Assembly: GCA_963682175.1 (NCBI GenBank)
Contig: OY821771.1
Coordinates: forward strand, 24,882,201-24,946,200
Reading direction: 5' to 3'
From: Triglochin maritima
Lineage: Eukaryota; Streptophyta; Magnoliopsida; Alismatales; Juncaginaceae
DNA length: 64,000 nucleotides
How positions within the stretch are numbered: the first letter of the stretch is position 1; each line of letters begins with the position of its first letter. Below are positions 45,791 to 56,201 of this stretch, one piece after another. The translations under genes and the position numbers were made by a program. The notes beneath the pieces were generated by a model that was not told the origin of the DNA, did not search any database, and saw only the letters and a program-made list of their open reading frames with translations.

Positions 45791-45894
45791 CAATGAATTC
45801 AAGATTCATCATTTTTTCCAATTTAATATCATGTAATGTCATCAGGATCGTGAATTCTTAATGAATGTAGTAGAAATTCATGTTTGATTCACAT

Positions 45895-46090
45895 TTTGGT
45901 GTCCTTTAAGAGATAAAGGTGTCCTTCAAGGGATACGATCGAGCTAAGATACACACCAGTGTCTACATGTTGGTGTCCTTCAAGGGACACATTTGTCCTT
46001 TGAAGGACACCTATGTGTCCTTTTATGGTGTAACTTGTCCTTCAAAGGACAAAGGTGTGTTTCGAAGGACAAATTTTTTGAAGGGTTTAA
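45895..46090. repeat. GTCCTT-NN-AAGGAC palindrome cluster 2
   Basis: Includes GTCCTTCAAGGGACAC, TTTGTCCTTTGAAGGACAC and TTGTCCTTCAAAGGACAAAG. These are near-perfect palindromes with a two-base centre. Confidence 0.85.
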
Positions 46091-46167
46091 AAGGATACAT
46101 ACCATCTCATTGGTGTAGACATCCGCCACTTCAACATGGGATGTGGAGGAAACTTCTATAGTCATCA

Positions 46168-46780
46168 TCAAGGTGTCATTTCTGAGGTCTTTACCTTACA
46201 TGAGTTCCATAAACATCTAATGGGATTTTCATGCTTTTCTTTGATGTGCTAGGGTAATGATGAGGTGAGGATAACGATGAAGTGGATAAGGATAAAACAT
46301 GACATGTGCATGCAAGTGCTCATGTTGGCCTCATCATAATTAATGTCTTGTATGTTTTAATGATTGTGTTAAATCTAATTTCATGTGGAGACACAGTGGG
46401 TTTTGGTCATTATGCATTTAATGTGAGCCTCATCTCAGTTATTGTCTTGTATGTTTTAATGATAATGTTTTAGCTTATTTCATGTATAGACAAAGTTGGA
46501 TTCAGTTTTTATTGATTTAATTTATTACATGATGTGATGAGTACCAATGAACACACACACGTACACATATTCTCATTAATTATGCATTCTTTCTCCACCC
46601 CTTAAGGAGTTTATTTTTATCGTTGTTTTCTGATTTTGTACTTATCGTAGTATAATTCCGATCAAATAATTATCTTTTCCTTTCCTACTCGAGTATTGTT
46701 GGAACAACAACACTTACAACTCCTTGAGATTCGACCCGTACTTGCCACGTCTTCACCGACGAGGTGCACTTGCAGTTATT
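46168..46780 (+). repeat. B-family LTR 3' part
   Basis: Matches the last 600 bp of B1 and B3: TCTTGTATGTTTTAATGAT occurs twice, TTTCATGTGGAGACA, AACACACACAC, and the end TTCGACCCGTACTTGCCAC ... GTGCACTTGCAGTTA. The 5' part is absent. Confidence 0.7.
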
Positions 46781-47284
46781 ACAAATGAATGAATTAACCA
46801 GCCAGTCCCTCCAAATTCTCGGGCACCGTCCACTACATTCCCCATTTGCTTGTCGAGGTCTGCCAACACACCAGTAACAGTGGCCACCACGTACTCCTCT
46901 GACAACATGTAGTGGCTGCGATGGTCATCCACCTTAAATAAAAAAACATGAAAACTATGGTCGGTTTGGTGACAACACAAAATAAAAACCAAATGGAAAT
47001 TTTTAAGCTCTAAAAAAGGGTCTTTCAACCAACCAAATTGCGGCTACACTCAAAGAACACCCTATTCGGCACCTTGCTGCCTCCCTTTGCGAGGTCTTGG
47101 CTGGAATGCCACAAAAGCATAAAGGAATGGGTGATTCTCGGTAATTGTTGTGTGAGGGGCCGAGTGCATTTATCATAGCCTATGATTCTTGGTTTGCTTA
47201 GGGGGACTTGAAGTTGGATGGTGAGCAAGGATTCCTTATATAGTAGTTTGGGGGAAGACCAGAAGAGGAAGGTGAAGAGTCTGA
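46781..47284. other. Unassigned stretch
   Basis: Minus-strand frames at 46753-47028 and 47025-47516 have no recognised family. The second runs through palindrome cluster 3, so it is probably spurious. Confidence 0.4.
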
Positions 47285-47465
47285 GGGACATTGTTGTCCT
47301 CTGAAGGATGTTTGTGTCCTTTGAAGGACAATTATGTTCTTTGAAGGTGAGGTGTCTCATGACAGTCTGCTTGCTTCTGTTAGTTAACTTAGTCCTGCCA
47401 CATGTCCTTCGAAGGAGATGGTCCTTTAGAGCAAGCATAAGTGTCCTTCGACGAAAAGATAGGAC
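47285..47465. repeat. GTCCTT-NN-AAGGAC palindrome cluster 3
   Basis: Contains GTCCTCTGAAGGA, GTCCTTTGAAGGACA, GTCCTTCGAAGGAG, GGTCCTTTAGAGCAAGCAT and GTCCTTCGACG. The phrase GGTCCTTyrGmrCA.GCATA.GTGTCCT is shared with cluster 4 at 53.1 kb, across the L1 insertion. Confidence 0.85.
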
Positions 47466-47585
47466 TGTTAACCTAAGAAAAACATGAGAGGAGAGAGAAG
47501 GAGTGGCGACATGCATGGAGGACCTTGGGTTCTCTAGGGTTTTCGACCTCTTTCACCATCAAAGCTTTGGTTTTTTCGCAGCAAA

Positions 47586-48701
47586 ATGGATCCCAACCCC
47601 TGCCCTACTCGTGGGCAGCAAGGAGATGGAAAGTGTGGCAGCAAAAAGGCTCTTCATCCACCCCCATTGCATGCTTCATTCCCAGCCTTAGGGTATGAAG
47701 TGCATGCACCACCTCTAGGGAGTGCTGAAACTCCCCCAAGGAAGTGGAGCGAGTTGTTTGTGGCAGGCCCAAAGGCATCCACAACCCTTGAGTTCATCCA
47801 GCCGGCCATAAAAGGAGGAGAGAAGGTGGCTAAATGTTCCAAGCATGAAGTGGTTGAAGCCTTGAAGTGGTGGGATAATGTCTTAGTTGGTTATTTCATT
47901 GCTTTTAGACCACACTTGCAGACCTTAGAGAAGCACCTCCACAAGATGTGGAGTTTGGTTGGGGGTGTGGAGGTCATAAAAAGAAGTCAAGGGTTTCTCC
48001 TCTCCCGATTCACTCTTGGAGAGGATAGGAAACGTGTACTAGAGGGGGGACTATGGTTCATTCGTGGTTCTCCACTTGTTGTTCAAGAGTGGGCACCGGA
48101 TGTGGTCTTGACAAAGGCAAACAACACCACCATTCCCATTTGGATTCGTTTACCGGAGCTTGACCTCTGATTCTGGTCACAAAGAGTTTTGAGCAACATT
48201 ACTAGTGTCCTTGGGAGACCTCTATACATGGATGAGCACACGACTTTGGGGAGAAGGCTTGCCTACGTAAGGGTGTGCGTGGAAGTGGCCCATGATTTCA
48301 CCTATCCGAGTTGGGTGGAGGTTGAAGTGGAAGGTACCGGCACACATCGAGTTCTAGTGGAGTATGAATGGAGGCCCGGGTATTGTAAGGAATGCATGGA
48401 GTTCGGTCATGATAAGGAGAAATGTCCGAAGAGGAGGATAATCAACAAGCAAGGAGAGGAGCACAAAGGAAAAGCTGAGAAATGGGTTGTGTCCAGAAAG
48501 AGTGCTGGAAATGGGTGTGTAAGGAGTATGTCCAAGGGTGTCGAGGGAGTGAACCTTGGACGTTGGGAGGAAGCAAGTAATATGGGCATCCCAGAGATGG
48601 GAGGGGCTGGTAGGATGGGAGGGGAGAGAGAGGCTGCTGGAGGAGATGATGATGTGGACACTAGAAGTGCTGAGTTGATGGGGGGACAAGTGAGGAGGTG
48701 A
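47586..48701 (+). pseudogene. L1 ORF1 (DUF4283-like plus zinc knuckle)
   Basis: An in-frame run of 371 codons interrupted by one TGA (48168-48170) where the family has a coding residue before FWSQ. The first part has the DUF4283-type region (LVGYFIAFRPHLQTLEKHL, LGEDRKRVLEGGLWFIRG). The second part has the knuckle CKECMEFGHDKEKCP (residues about 266-280), a CxxCx4Hx4C site for RNA binding. The C-terminal part runs into a 399-bp tandem duplication that truncates it. Confidence 0.85.
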
Positions 48702-49425
48702 CATGTGGAGAGCAAGCTAAGACAAATCTCAAGGAGAAATATTGCATGGCTAAATCACTCTCTTGTTCCCTAATTCTTTGGAGGCAACCAATGAGGGGAG
48801 GCATTGTCACATGAGAGGGAGTAGGTTAGGAGACAAAGGGTAAGGCTCTAAAGCGGTCCAACCGAATTCTGTTGTGGGTGCAAGTGGGAGTGACTCTATT
48901 GGTGTCCAAGAAGGGAGATGTGGAGTGGAGCAGGAAAGTGATGTTTCCACTTTGGGACAAGCCAATGGGATGGGTTTTGAGTGATCTAGGTGTGAAATGG
49001 CTGTTGTGGAAGGACCAAGTCAGCATGATGATGTCCAAGTCAGCATGATGATGTGGACACTAGAAGTGCTGAGGTGGATGGGGGGACAAGTGAGGAGGTG
49101 ACATGTGGAGAGCAAGCTAAGACAAATCTCAAGGAGAAATATTGCATGTCTAAAACACTCTCTTGTTCTCCTAATTATTTGGAGGCAACCAATGAGGGGA
49201 GGCCTTGTCACATGAGAGGGAGTAGGTTAGGAGACAAAGGGGAAGGCTCAAAAGTGGTCCAACCGAATTCTGATGTGGGTGCAAGGGGGAGTGACTCTAT
49301 TGGTGTCTAAGAAGGGAAATGTGGAGGGGAGCAGGAAAGTGATGTTTCCACTTTGGGACAAGCCAATGGGATGGGCTTTGAGTGCTCTAGGTGTGAAATG
49401 GCTGTTGTTGAAGGAAGAAGTCAGC
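48648..49425 (+). repeat. 399-bp tandem duplication in L1
   Basis: GATGATGTGGACACTAGAAG starts unit 1 at 48648 and unit 2 at 49047. The two units match over their length with scattered changes, ending near GAAGTCAGCATGA. Between them is a short local repeat of AGTCAGCATGATGATG. Confidence 0.9.
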
Positions 49426-49975
49426 ATGAAAGAGACAAAATAAAAGCAAACATGTTTCAAATCAAGGGACACAATTTAGAGGGTTCTTGTCATGTAGTGG
49501 GGGAGAGAGGTGCATTAAGCAAAAGACCCATGCATGAGGATACAAGTGATGTGCATGAGGAGGAGGACTTTCATGAAGGAGAATTTCCATGTAACACATT
49601 CCAGCAAGACCACGAGGCATTATGTGTAAGAATTGAGAAGGAGGAAGGCACATTGAAAGGAGAGCATGAGAAGCTATGTGGACTAGCCTCTTTTGGTACA
49701 AAAGGAGGCGCGTTGGGCTTCACCTTCTAAAGTGGTGCGCACAAAGGAGAGTAAAGAGAATTTCGGCCATCCAAGTGGGGGATTGTTTGAAGTCCCCCAA
49801 AATTCAGAAGACCAAGACATGGAGAGAGCTGAAGGAAGGTGGCAAGAAGAGTGTCAGGGCTCGTGCTCTAAGAAGGTATACTCGCCACCACCCCTTAGGC
49901 GATCCGGGAGGAAAAGTAGTTGGAGTAAAAATACACGTACGGAAGGGAAGGGCGGTCACCCCGTACCTTAAACCC

Positions 49976-52821
49976 ATGTATGTCTTAATTTGGAATGTGC
50001 GTGGTGCAAACGGGCCCGACCACGTACTCATGATCAGGGGTCGAATAAGGGAGGTAAATCCGGATGTGGTTTGCCTTGTGGAGCACAAGGTTAAGTATAA
50101 AAAACTTGAGCGATTCAAGCAACCAATTTGGCCTCATGCTTGGATGTCCAAATGCATGGTTGTAGACTCGGGGCGCATTCTAGTATTATGGAATGACCAG
50201 CTGGTAGACTTAAGAGTTACTTTCAAAGCAACTCAATTGGTACACTTCCTTGGGAGCTTAAAGAAGGAGGGCACTGAATTTGCTTTTACGGCTATATATG
50301 GTGAAAATGGACACATGGAGAGGAGAGCATTGTGGAGGGACTTCAATGAAGTAGCATCACATGGGGAGCGACCGTGGCTGGTCGGTGGGGATTTTAATTG
50401 CATTTCGAAGGCTACCAAAAAGCGAGGGGGAGCTGCTAGAAATGAGGTGGCAATTAAGGAGTTTAATGAGTGTCTTGACACCATTAAACTACTTGAGATG
50501 CCCTCAACCGGAGGCGACTTCACTTGGTCCAACTCGTCGGAGGGAGCTGCATGCATCGAGACAAAGGTTGATCGAATTTTAATGAACAATGCATGGTTCG
50601 AGGTGTTCCCTAATTCTTTCTACATTATTGGTGAGAAGGACTTGAGTGATCACACCATGCTTGTCATGAAACGGAAGGGAACGAACGGAGGAAAAAGAAG
50701 ATTTTCAGATTCGAAAACCATTGGGTGGAGCACGTGGACTTTGGTGGAGTCGTGCAACAAGCTTGGGCTACATATGTGAAAGGTACACCCACGTTTCGTA
50801 TAGTTGGGAAGCTGACCGAAGTTAGGAAAGCACTAATTAAGTGGAGTTGGAGCACCTTTGGAAATGTTACAAACAAGGTGAGAGAGGCTAGGGACTCTCT
50901 TGCGCAAGTGGGGAGGCAAAGGCTTATTAACCCGAGTAGTGGCGAGCTAGCTGAAGTTGAAAACGCAGCAAAGGACACTCTTGCCCGGGTCATTGCTTGG
51001 GAGGAGGCCATTATACGACAAAAATCTAGAGTAAAGTGGTTGAAAGAGGGGGACCGAAACACTATGTTCTTCCATCCGCATCTTAGAGTGAGGAGAGCCA
51101 CCAAGCAAGTGAGGCGAGTGGGAGATGGGGATAATCTAGTGGAGGATGAGAACGACATCCGGGACGCGTTCTGGTCTTTTTATGCTAACTTGTTTGCTCA
51201 TCGTTTTCAGGTGCAACCCCTTAAACATTCCATTATTCTACCACAAATTACAGCAGAGGAGGGGGCTGATTTAACACGGAAGTTGACCCAAAAGAACTAC
51301 AAGATGTCGTGTTGAACGCCAACATTGATAAAGCTCCGGGGCCCAATGTGTTCAACACAGTTTTTCAAGGCAGCATGGAGCATAATTCAGAGGGACATGA
51401 TAAAGGCTGTCGCGTCTTGTTTGGATAGTGGAAGGGTCCTCACGCAATGGAACAACACATCCATCACAATCATCCCAAAGAAAGAGGCACTGACGGTGGT
51501 GGAGGACTTCCAGCCCATTGCTCTATGCAACATGACGTATAGGTTCACATCCAAAGTCCTTGCAAATTGCTTGAAGGGTATATTACCACGGGTGATAGGG
51601 AAAATCAGAGCGCACTCGTCCAAGGACGAAGAATTAGTGATAACATCCTTCTTGCACACGAGCTTTGCCACAAACTACATCTTGAGAAGGGGAAAGGACT
51701 TATGTGCATAAAGTTTGATATGAGGAAAGCCTATGACTAAATCTCTTGGGAGTTCCTCGACCATGTGATGAAGAGATTTGGCTTCCCGGATAAGTGGAGG
51801 CGGCTGATTTTGGCTTATGTGGAGGCATCGTTTGTAGTGACAGTAAATGGAGCAAACTCCACACCGTTTCGAGCCCGAAATGGTCTACGACAAGGTGACC
51901 CCCTAGCCCCCTACTTGTTTGTGATGTGCATGGAGGTGTTGAGTGAAATGGTGAAGATGATGGTCATGGACAAGAAGATCGAGCCCTTATATTACGGAGA
52001 TGCCATCGTGTCACACCTCTTGTTTGTTGACGACATCCTACTCTTTGCAAGGGCTACTAAAGCAAACGCTCGAGCCATTAGAATCATTCTTGAGGAATTT
52101 ACAGCAAGCTCGGGTCTGAAATTTAACGCCTCGAAAAGTCAGGTATTCATGAGGGCAGATGGGACACATGGAGCTTGGATCGAGGCACACCTTGGGATGG
52201 AGCGCAAGCCTTTCCCGGTGGTGTATCTTGGGCTGCCATTATTTTCCGGAAGAATGGGGAGATCCCATTGTGTACCACTCATAAATAAGTTTAAAGCTCG
52301 CCTCTCAACATGGCAACAAAATCTCCTTTCTATGGCTGGACGACTGGAGCTACTACGGATCTTTCTCACCTCGTTCAACATTTATTGGACTTCAGCGTTT
52401 CTTCTACCAAGAAGCGTCTTGCATGAACTGGACAGCATTATGTGCCATTTTATTTGGGGAGGGGAGAAGTGGGTTGCGGTGGCATGGAAGGACGTATGTA
52501 CTCCAAAAGACGAAGGAGGCCTCGGATTAAGGAGGCTAACGGAATGGAATGATGCGGGCCTTCTCCGACAGTTTTGGCTAGTGGAGACTATCACATGCGA
52601 GTGGAAGCGAACTTGACAGAGTGGTCCGAAAGTGGGTGTTAAGTGCTACAATATATGAATGCTGGCACGAGTGGAACCGTAAGATTTTTGAGGGTGAGAG
52701 GCAGCACCCGAAAGCTACCATTGCTGTAGTCAAAGATATAATCCGGTGCATGAGTGATCGAGCTTCCAAACTCGCCAAAGATGAAGGAGAGACGAGACAT
52801 TTTCAGGATACATGGAACTAA
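49976..52821 (+). pseudogene. L1 ORF2: endonuclease and reverse transcriptase, broken
   Basis: The endonuclease reads MYVLIWNVRGANG, CLVEHKVK, IYGENG, GGDFNCI, KVDRIL and DLSDHTML (49976 to about 50680). A one-base insertion near 50702 shifts the frame. Linker residues follow to 51290, then a second shift. The RT region begins ELQDVVLNANIDKAPGPNVF and includes PKKEA...[16 protein letters not shown] followed by TAA in place of a codon (51738-51740), RQGDPLAPYLFVMCMEVLS and the catalytic FVDDILLF. Thumb sequence continues to LLRQFW (about 52590). There the zinc-binding domain is skipped, and the C-terminal ATIYECWHEWNRKIF resumes at about 52650. Multiple lesions make it inactive. Confidence 0.92.
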
Positions 52822-53025
52822 TTCCAACCTCTGAAATTTGATGAGATGTAATCATTTCCTTAAGCTACTTGCCCTTAACGTGAGTACAAATAGGTGGTAG
52901 GAAGAAGCCGGTTATGCATGTGGCATATACCCGCGAACTAAACGAACAAAATTTGGTTGATGTAAACAGTTCCTTAATTATAAAATCTTAGAGGCTAAGC
53001 CTCCCTTTTGCTTTGCAAAAAAAAT

Positions 53026-53340
53026 GTGTCCTCGAGGGACATGTTTGCCCTTCGACGGACACAATCCTTTGTAGCACGCATAGGTGTCATACGTAGGACA
53101 GGTATGTCCTTCGAAGGACATGGTCCTTCGCAGCATGCATATGTGTCCTTAGAGGGACAAGTTTGTCCTTTTGAAGGACACCATTACTAAGAAGGTGAGA
53201 ACTGAGCTAAGATGCAGAAAATTGGTCATTTGTTACTTATATGAAGAAACTTTAAATCACAAAAGAACTAACAATGGCTCGAACTTATAAACCAAAGCAC
53301 GCAAAGTGTCCCTCGTGAGACACGGGTGTCCTAAAAGTCA
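53026..53340. repeat. GTCCTT-NN-AAGGAC palindrome cluster 4
   Basis: Begins at the poly(A) end of the L1. It contains GTCCTCGAGGGACA, GTCCTTCGAAGGACAT and GTCCTTTTGAAGGACAC, plus GTGTCCCTCGTGAGACAC at 53308. Confidence 0.85.
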
Positions 53341-53730
53341 TGTTAACCGGAATGCAAACATCATTTTCCTTTGTGTTATAATGATCGAATGTATTTTGGT
53401 TGTCCAAATAGTTGATTCTAGTTAGTGTTTTTGGTGGACCAAAATGTGTTTGGTCATCCATTTGACACATTTTGGGGGATCACGTATAATGGGTTCTTGT
53501 TTCTTTCCAACCTGAAATGTTGAGAAAGGAAAAGAAAATTGGGCAAGAAGGTCTATATATGTGGTAGTGGCTTTTTGGACCCAACCCATCATCGTCGGAC
53601 TTAAACTGAAAATCCAACGTGGTATGTCCTATTATTAAAAAATAATTTTTGGCGGCTATTGGTGATAGACATTAGTGTGCATTCCATTCATAGTTCCTAA
53701 ACCTATTGCATTCGTACTTCTAGTTGTGTA
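53341..53730. other. Unassigned stretch with CACTA-like relic
   Basis: Contains one ACGTGGTATGTCCTATTATT phrase at 53618-53637, identical to the repeat of the CACTA-type array at 30 kb. It ends with the left A5 target duplication GTGTA at 53726-53730. Confidence 0.5.
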
Positions 53731-55240
53731 TGTAGGATCGTGTGGGTTATGGGTCCACTAATCACTTTTGATCTAATCCCTACTTTTCTACTTGATTAAG
53801 CAAACAAATGCGCAGCGGAATAAACAAACAAGTAGAGAAAGAAAGACAATGCAAACCACAAAAGACGCGTCGGTTTTTATAGAGGTTCGGCACCCCACCC
53901 GGGTCCTAGTCCTCTCTTGTAAGCTCCGCTCGACTCCGCGAGCTCCGCCTACGTCTTCACTAACCACTCCCCGTTCCGGGCCGGGAGAGAACGCCTTTAC
54001 ACCACAAGCAACGCGAACAACCCTCGCTTGCTTGAATTCTTCCTCTCACAATCCGAGAGGGACACTTCGGGCTTTCACCGAAATCCTTGCTTCTTTTGAC
54101 AACACTTGTAACTGAGTGGGATTCACTCTCTAATTGAGCACACTTTGAGTAGGATGAGTATATGATCAAATGTGTGAAGTTTAGGCTTAAAGAGTGTAGA
54201 ATTGGGAGCTTTGAGGATTGAGGTTTCTCTCTAATGTATTGGGACAATTGGAGTTGGAGAGTTGTGTTAACAACAAGTCTTGATCCTCTATTTATAAGCT
54301 CCTAAGGTATTCTAGCCGTTGGGGATAGATTTGATTGGGTTTTGTGCAAGATACACAAAGCAGAAAATCGGGCTGCAAATCTGTCCAGAACCGGTCGACC
54401 GAAAAAAGTAAACCGGTCGACCGTTAACATGATTTCAAAGAGAACGGTCGAACAAAAGAATATTCGGTCGGACAAACGAGCTAGAACTTAACTCTACTTA
54501 AGTTAAACGGTCGAACCAAAGTATGGGGCGGTCGACCGTTCAGGGGATTCGGTTGAGATAAAGGTGCAACGGTCGAACGAAGAATGAGTCGACCGATAGC
54601 AGGGAATTTTGTTTCTTGAAGAAATGTTCAACCGGTCGACCGAAACAAGGTCGTCGTTCGACCGGTTACCGAATGTATTTTGGGGTTAGTTTGTTTTATA
54701 CGAATACGACCGTTATAGGAATACGACAAGAAAAACGGCCATATTAAAATCCGGGATCGGTCGACCGAAAAGGTAGAACCGGTCGACCGGAAGAGTTCGG
54801 TAAGATCACTGTGGAGAGTCTGTTATAAACCGGTCGAACTGAGAACTGGTTCGGTCGACCGGTTCACACAGGAAATCTGGGTTTAAGTTTATAAGTGATT
54901 TCCGACTAAGGTTTGGGTGATCTAATGAAGTCCAAATAATGTGAAATTTTGTGTGTGACTTCTCTAAGGAACCTAGTGTGTATGTGATTGGTTTTTAACT
55001 CTTGTATGCTCAATTTACACATGTTCCTAAGACTCAAAATAAATCAAGATTACATGTCTTCGATTTAGCTTTAATTACATGTCTTGACTTCATTTCCTTC
55101 TTTCTTGAGTCTTGATCACCTGTAGAGGTTAGCACAATACAATATACATGCAATGCAATATGTGTGCTACTCTACATCATCATAATTAAGATTAGGTTAA
55201 TTAAATCATCAAAACATAGATTAAGGCCAAAAAGCCAACA
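53731..55240 (-). repeat. A5 LTR, left copy (3' LTR)
   Basis: In minus-strand order: U3 from 55240; a CGG-N4-CCG array at 54864-54391; TATA box TTATAAATAG at about 54288-54297; then R-U5 down to 53731. The short frames in it are not genes. Confidence 0.95.
54391..54864. repeat. CGG-N4-CCG dyad array, A5 left LTR
   Basis: Seven perfect CGGTCGACCG decamers by eye, several extended to CCGGTCGACCGG-like, plus many half-changed sites (CGGTCGAAC, CGTTCGACCGG, CGGTCGGAC). They sit directly upstream of the minus-strand TATA box, the place of enhancers in an LTR. Confidence 0.9.
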
Positions 55241-55254
55241 ATCTCCCCATTTTT
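55241..55254 (-). promoter_or_regulatory. A5 polypurine tract
   Basis: AAAAATGGGGAGAT on the minus strand, adjacent to TGTTGGC of the LTR. It resembles the TGGGGGAGATTG context of plant Copia elements. Confidence 0.85.
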
Positions 55255-55872
55255 GATGATGGCAACCTATATCTTAATTCTATCTAAATACATGGAATTT
55301 GTATATGTAAACTATGCATATTAATGCTCCCCCTATGGATGTGCATAGTTTTTGTTCAATTTTATGCCAAATTCCAAGTTATCCCCTTAATTATCTCTCC
55401 CCCTTTGACATCCATCAAAAATAATAATTATTTAAGACTTTAAGCTTAGAATTTGGATGTCTTGTAATGAAGTTGCTCCCCCTAAATTTTGCACTTCATT
55501 ACTCTAATAAAAGATATAACATTTAAGCTCCCCCTATCAATAAGGCTAAATGGAAACAATGAGTATGATTCAAGTTAAGTTCATTTAAGTTTCAACTTAA
55601 GCCTTATTCTAACATCCATTTAAAATTTGACATTTAGAATCAATGGATGTGATAAATGATTTGCAATGAATAGGGATAATGATTTTCAATGAATTGAACT
55701 TATAAAGATATGACAATTGAGCATATAAATTAGATTAGAGCTAAATTTTCAGAAATTTCAAGGATAGAAATTTATACCAAACTTGAATCTTGATTAGCTC
55801 CAATCTCATTTGGTGATGCAACCGGATTCGAATTCGACGCTTTGGCTCACCCGGTCACCACCAATTGCCTCC

Positions 55873-56154
55873 TCAAGCTCCTACAAGTGTAGATTTAGGT
55901 ACCCAAACAACTTTGGGTCCTTGAATGTTAGTTTTGGGAATCCAAACCATTTTGGTTTTGGGTGCCCACACACTTGAGGAACTAGATTTAACAAATAAAT
56001 GCTTGCCATTTAAAGTAGTATGAGATACATGGTTTTTCAAATGCACATTGTATCCTAAACCATGTTTAGCTAATGATTGTCTTTGACTACTCAAAAGCAT
56101 ATCAAGCATTTTTGTTCCTTTAGTGAACATTTCAAGATCTTTTCTTAATTGCAT
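55873..56154 (-). pseudogene. A5 gag C-terminal region, separate frame
   Basis: 93 codons reading ...KHGLGYNVHLKNHVS...KTKMVWIPKTNIQGPKVVWVPKS. The GLGY and WVPK patterns are the usual end of Copia-type gag in this group. It lies just after the stop of the main gag frame, so gag is split in two. A decayed copy is at 2913-3080. Confidence 0.75.
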
Positions 56155-56201
56155 ATTTGAAGCTTTAAGATCTACATGTTCATCAATAATGGGTGTTTTA
56201 C

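Larger units (their letters stand above)
47470..53025 (+). mobile_element. L1-type LINE, near full length, inactive
   Basis: Has an ORF1-like gene, an endonuclease-RT gene and a 3' end GCCTCCCTTTTGCTTTGCAAAAAAAA. The end phrase recurs at 59890-59930. It lies between palindrome clusters 3 and 4, which seem to be halves of one interrupted array. The 5' boundary is estimated; no exact target duplication was found. Confidence 0.85.

Noticed and set aside
47025..47516. Minus-strand 163-codon frame before the L1
   Set aside because: Runs through palindrome cluster 3 and has no recognised family.
54391..54864. CRISPR-like array
   Set aside because: Sites are short palindromes at irregular spacing in a plant LTR; no constant repeat of CRISPR length or cas genes.
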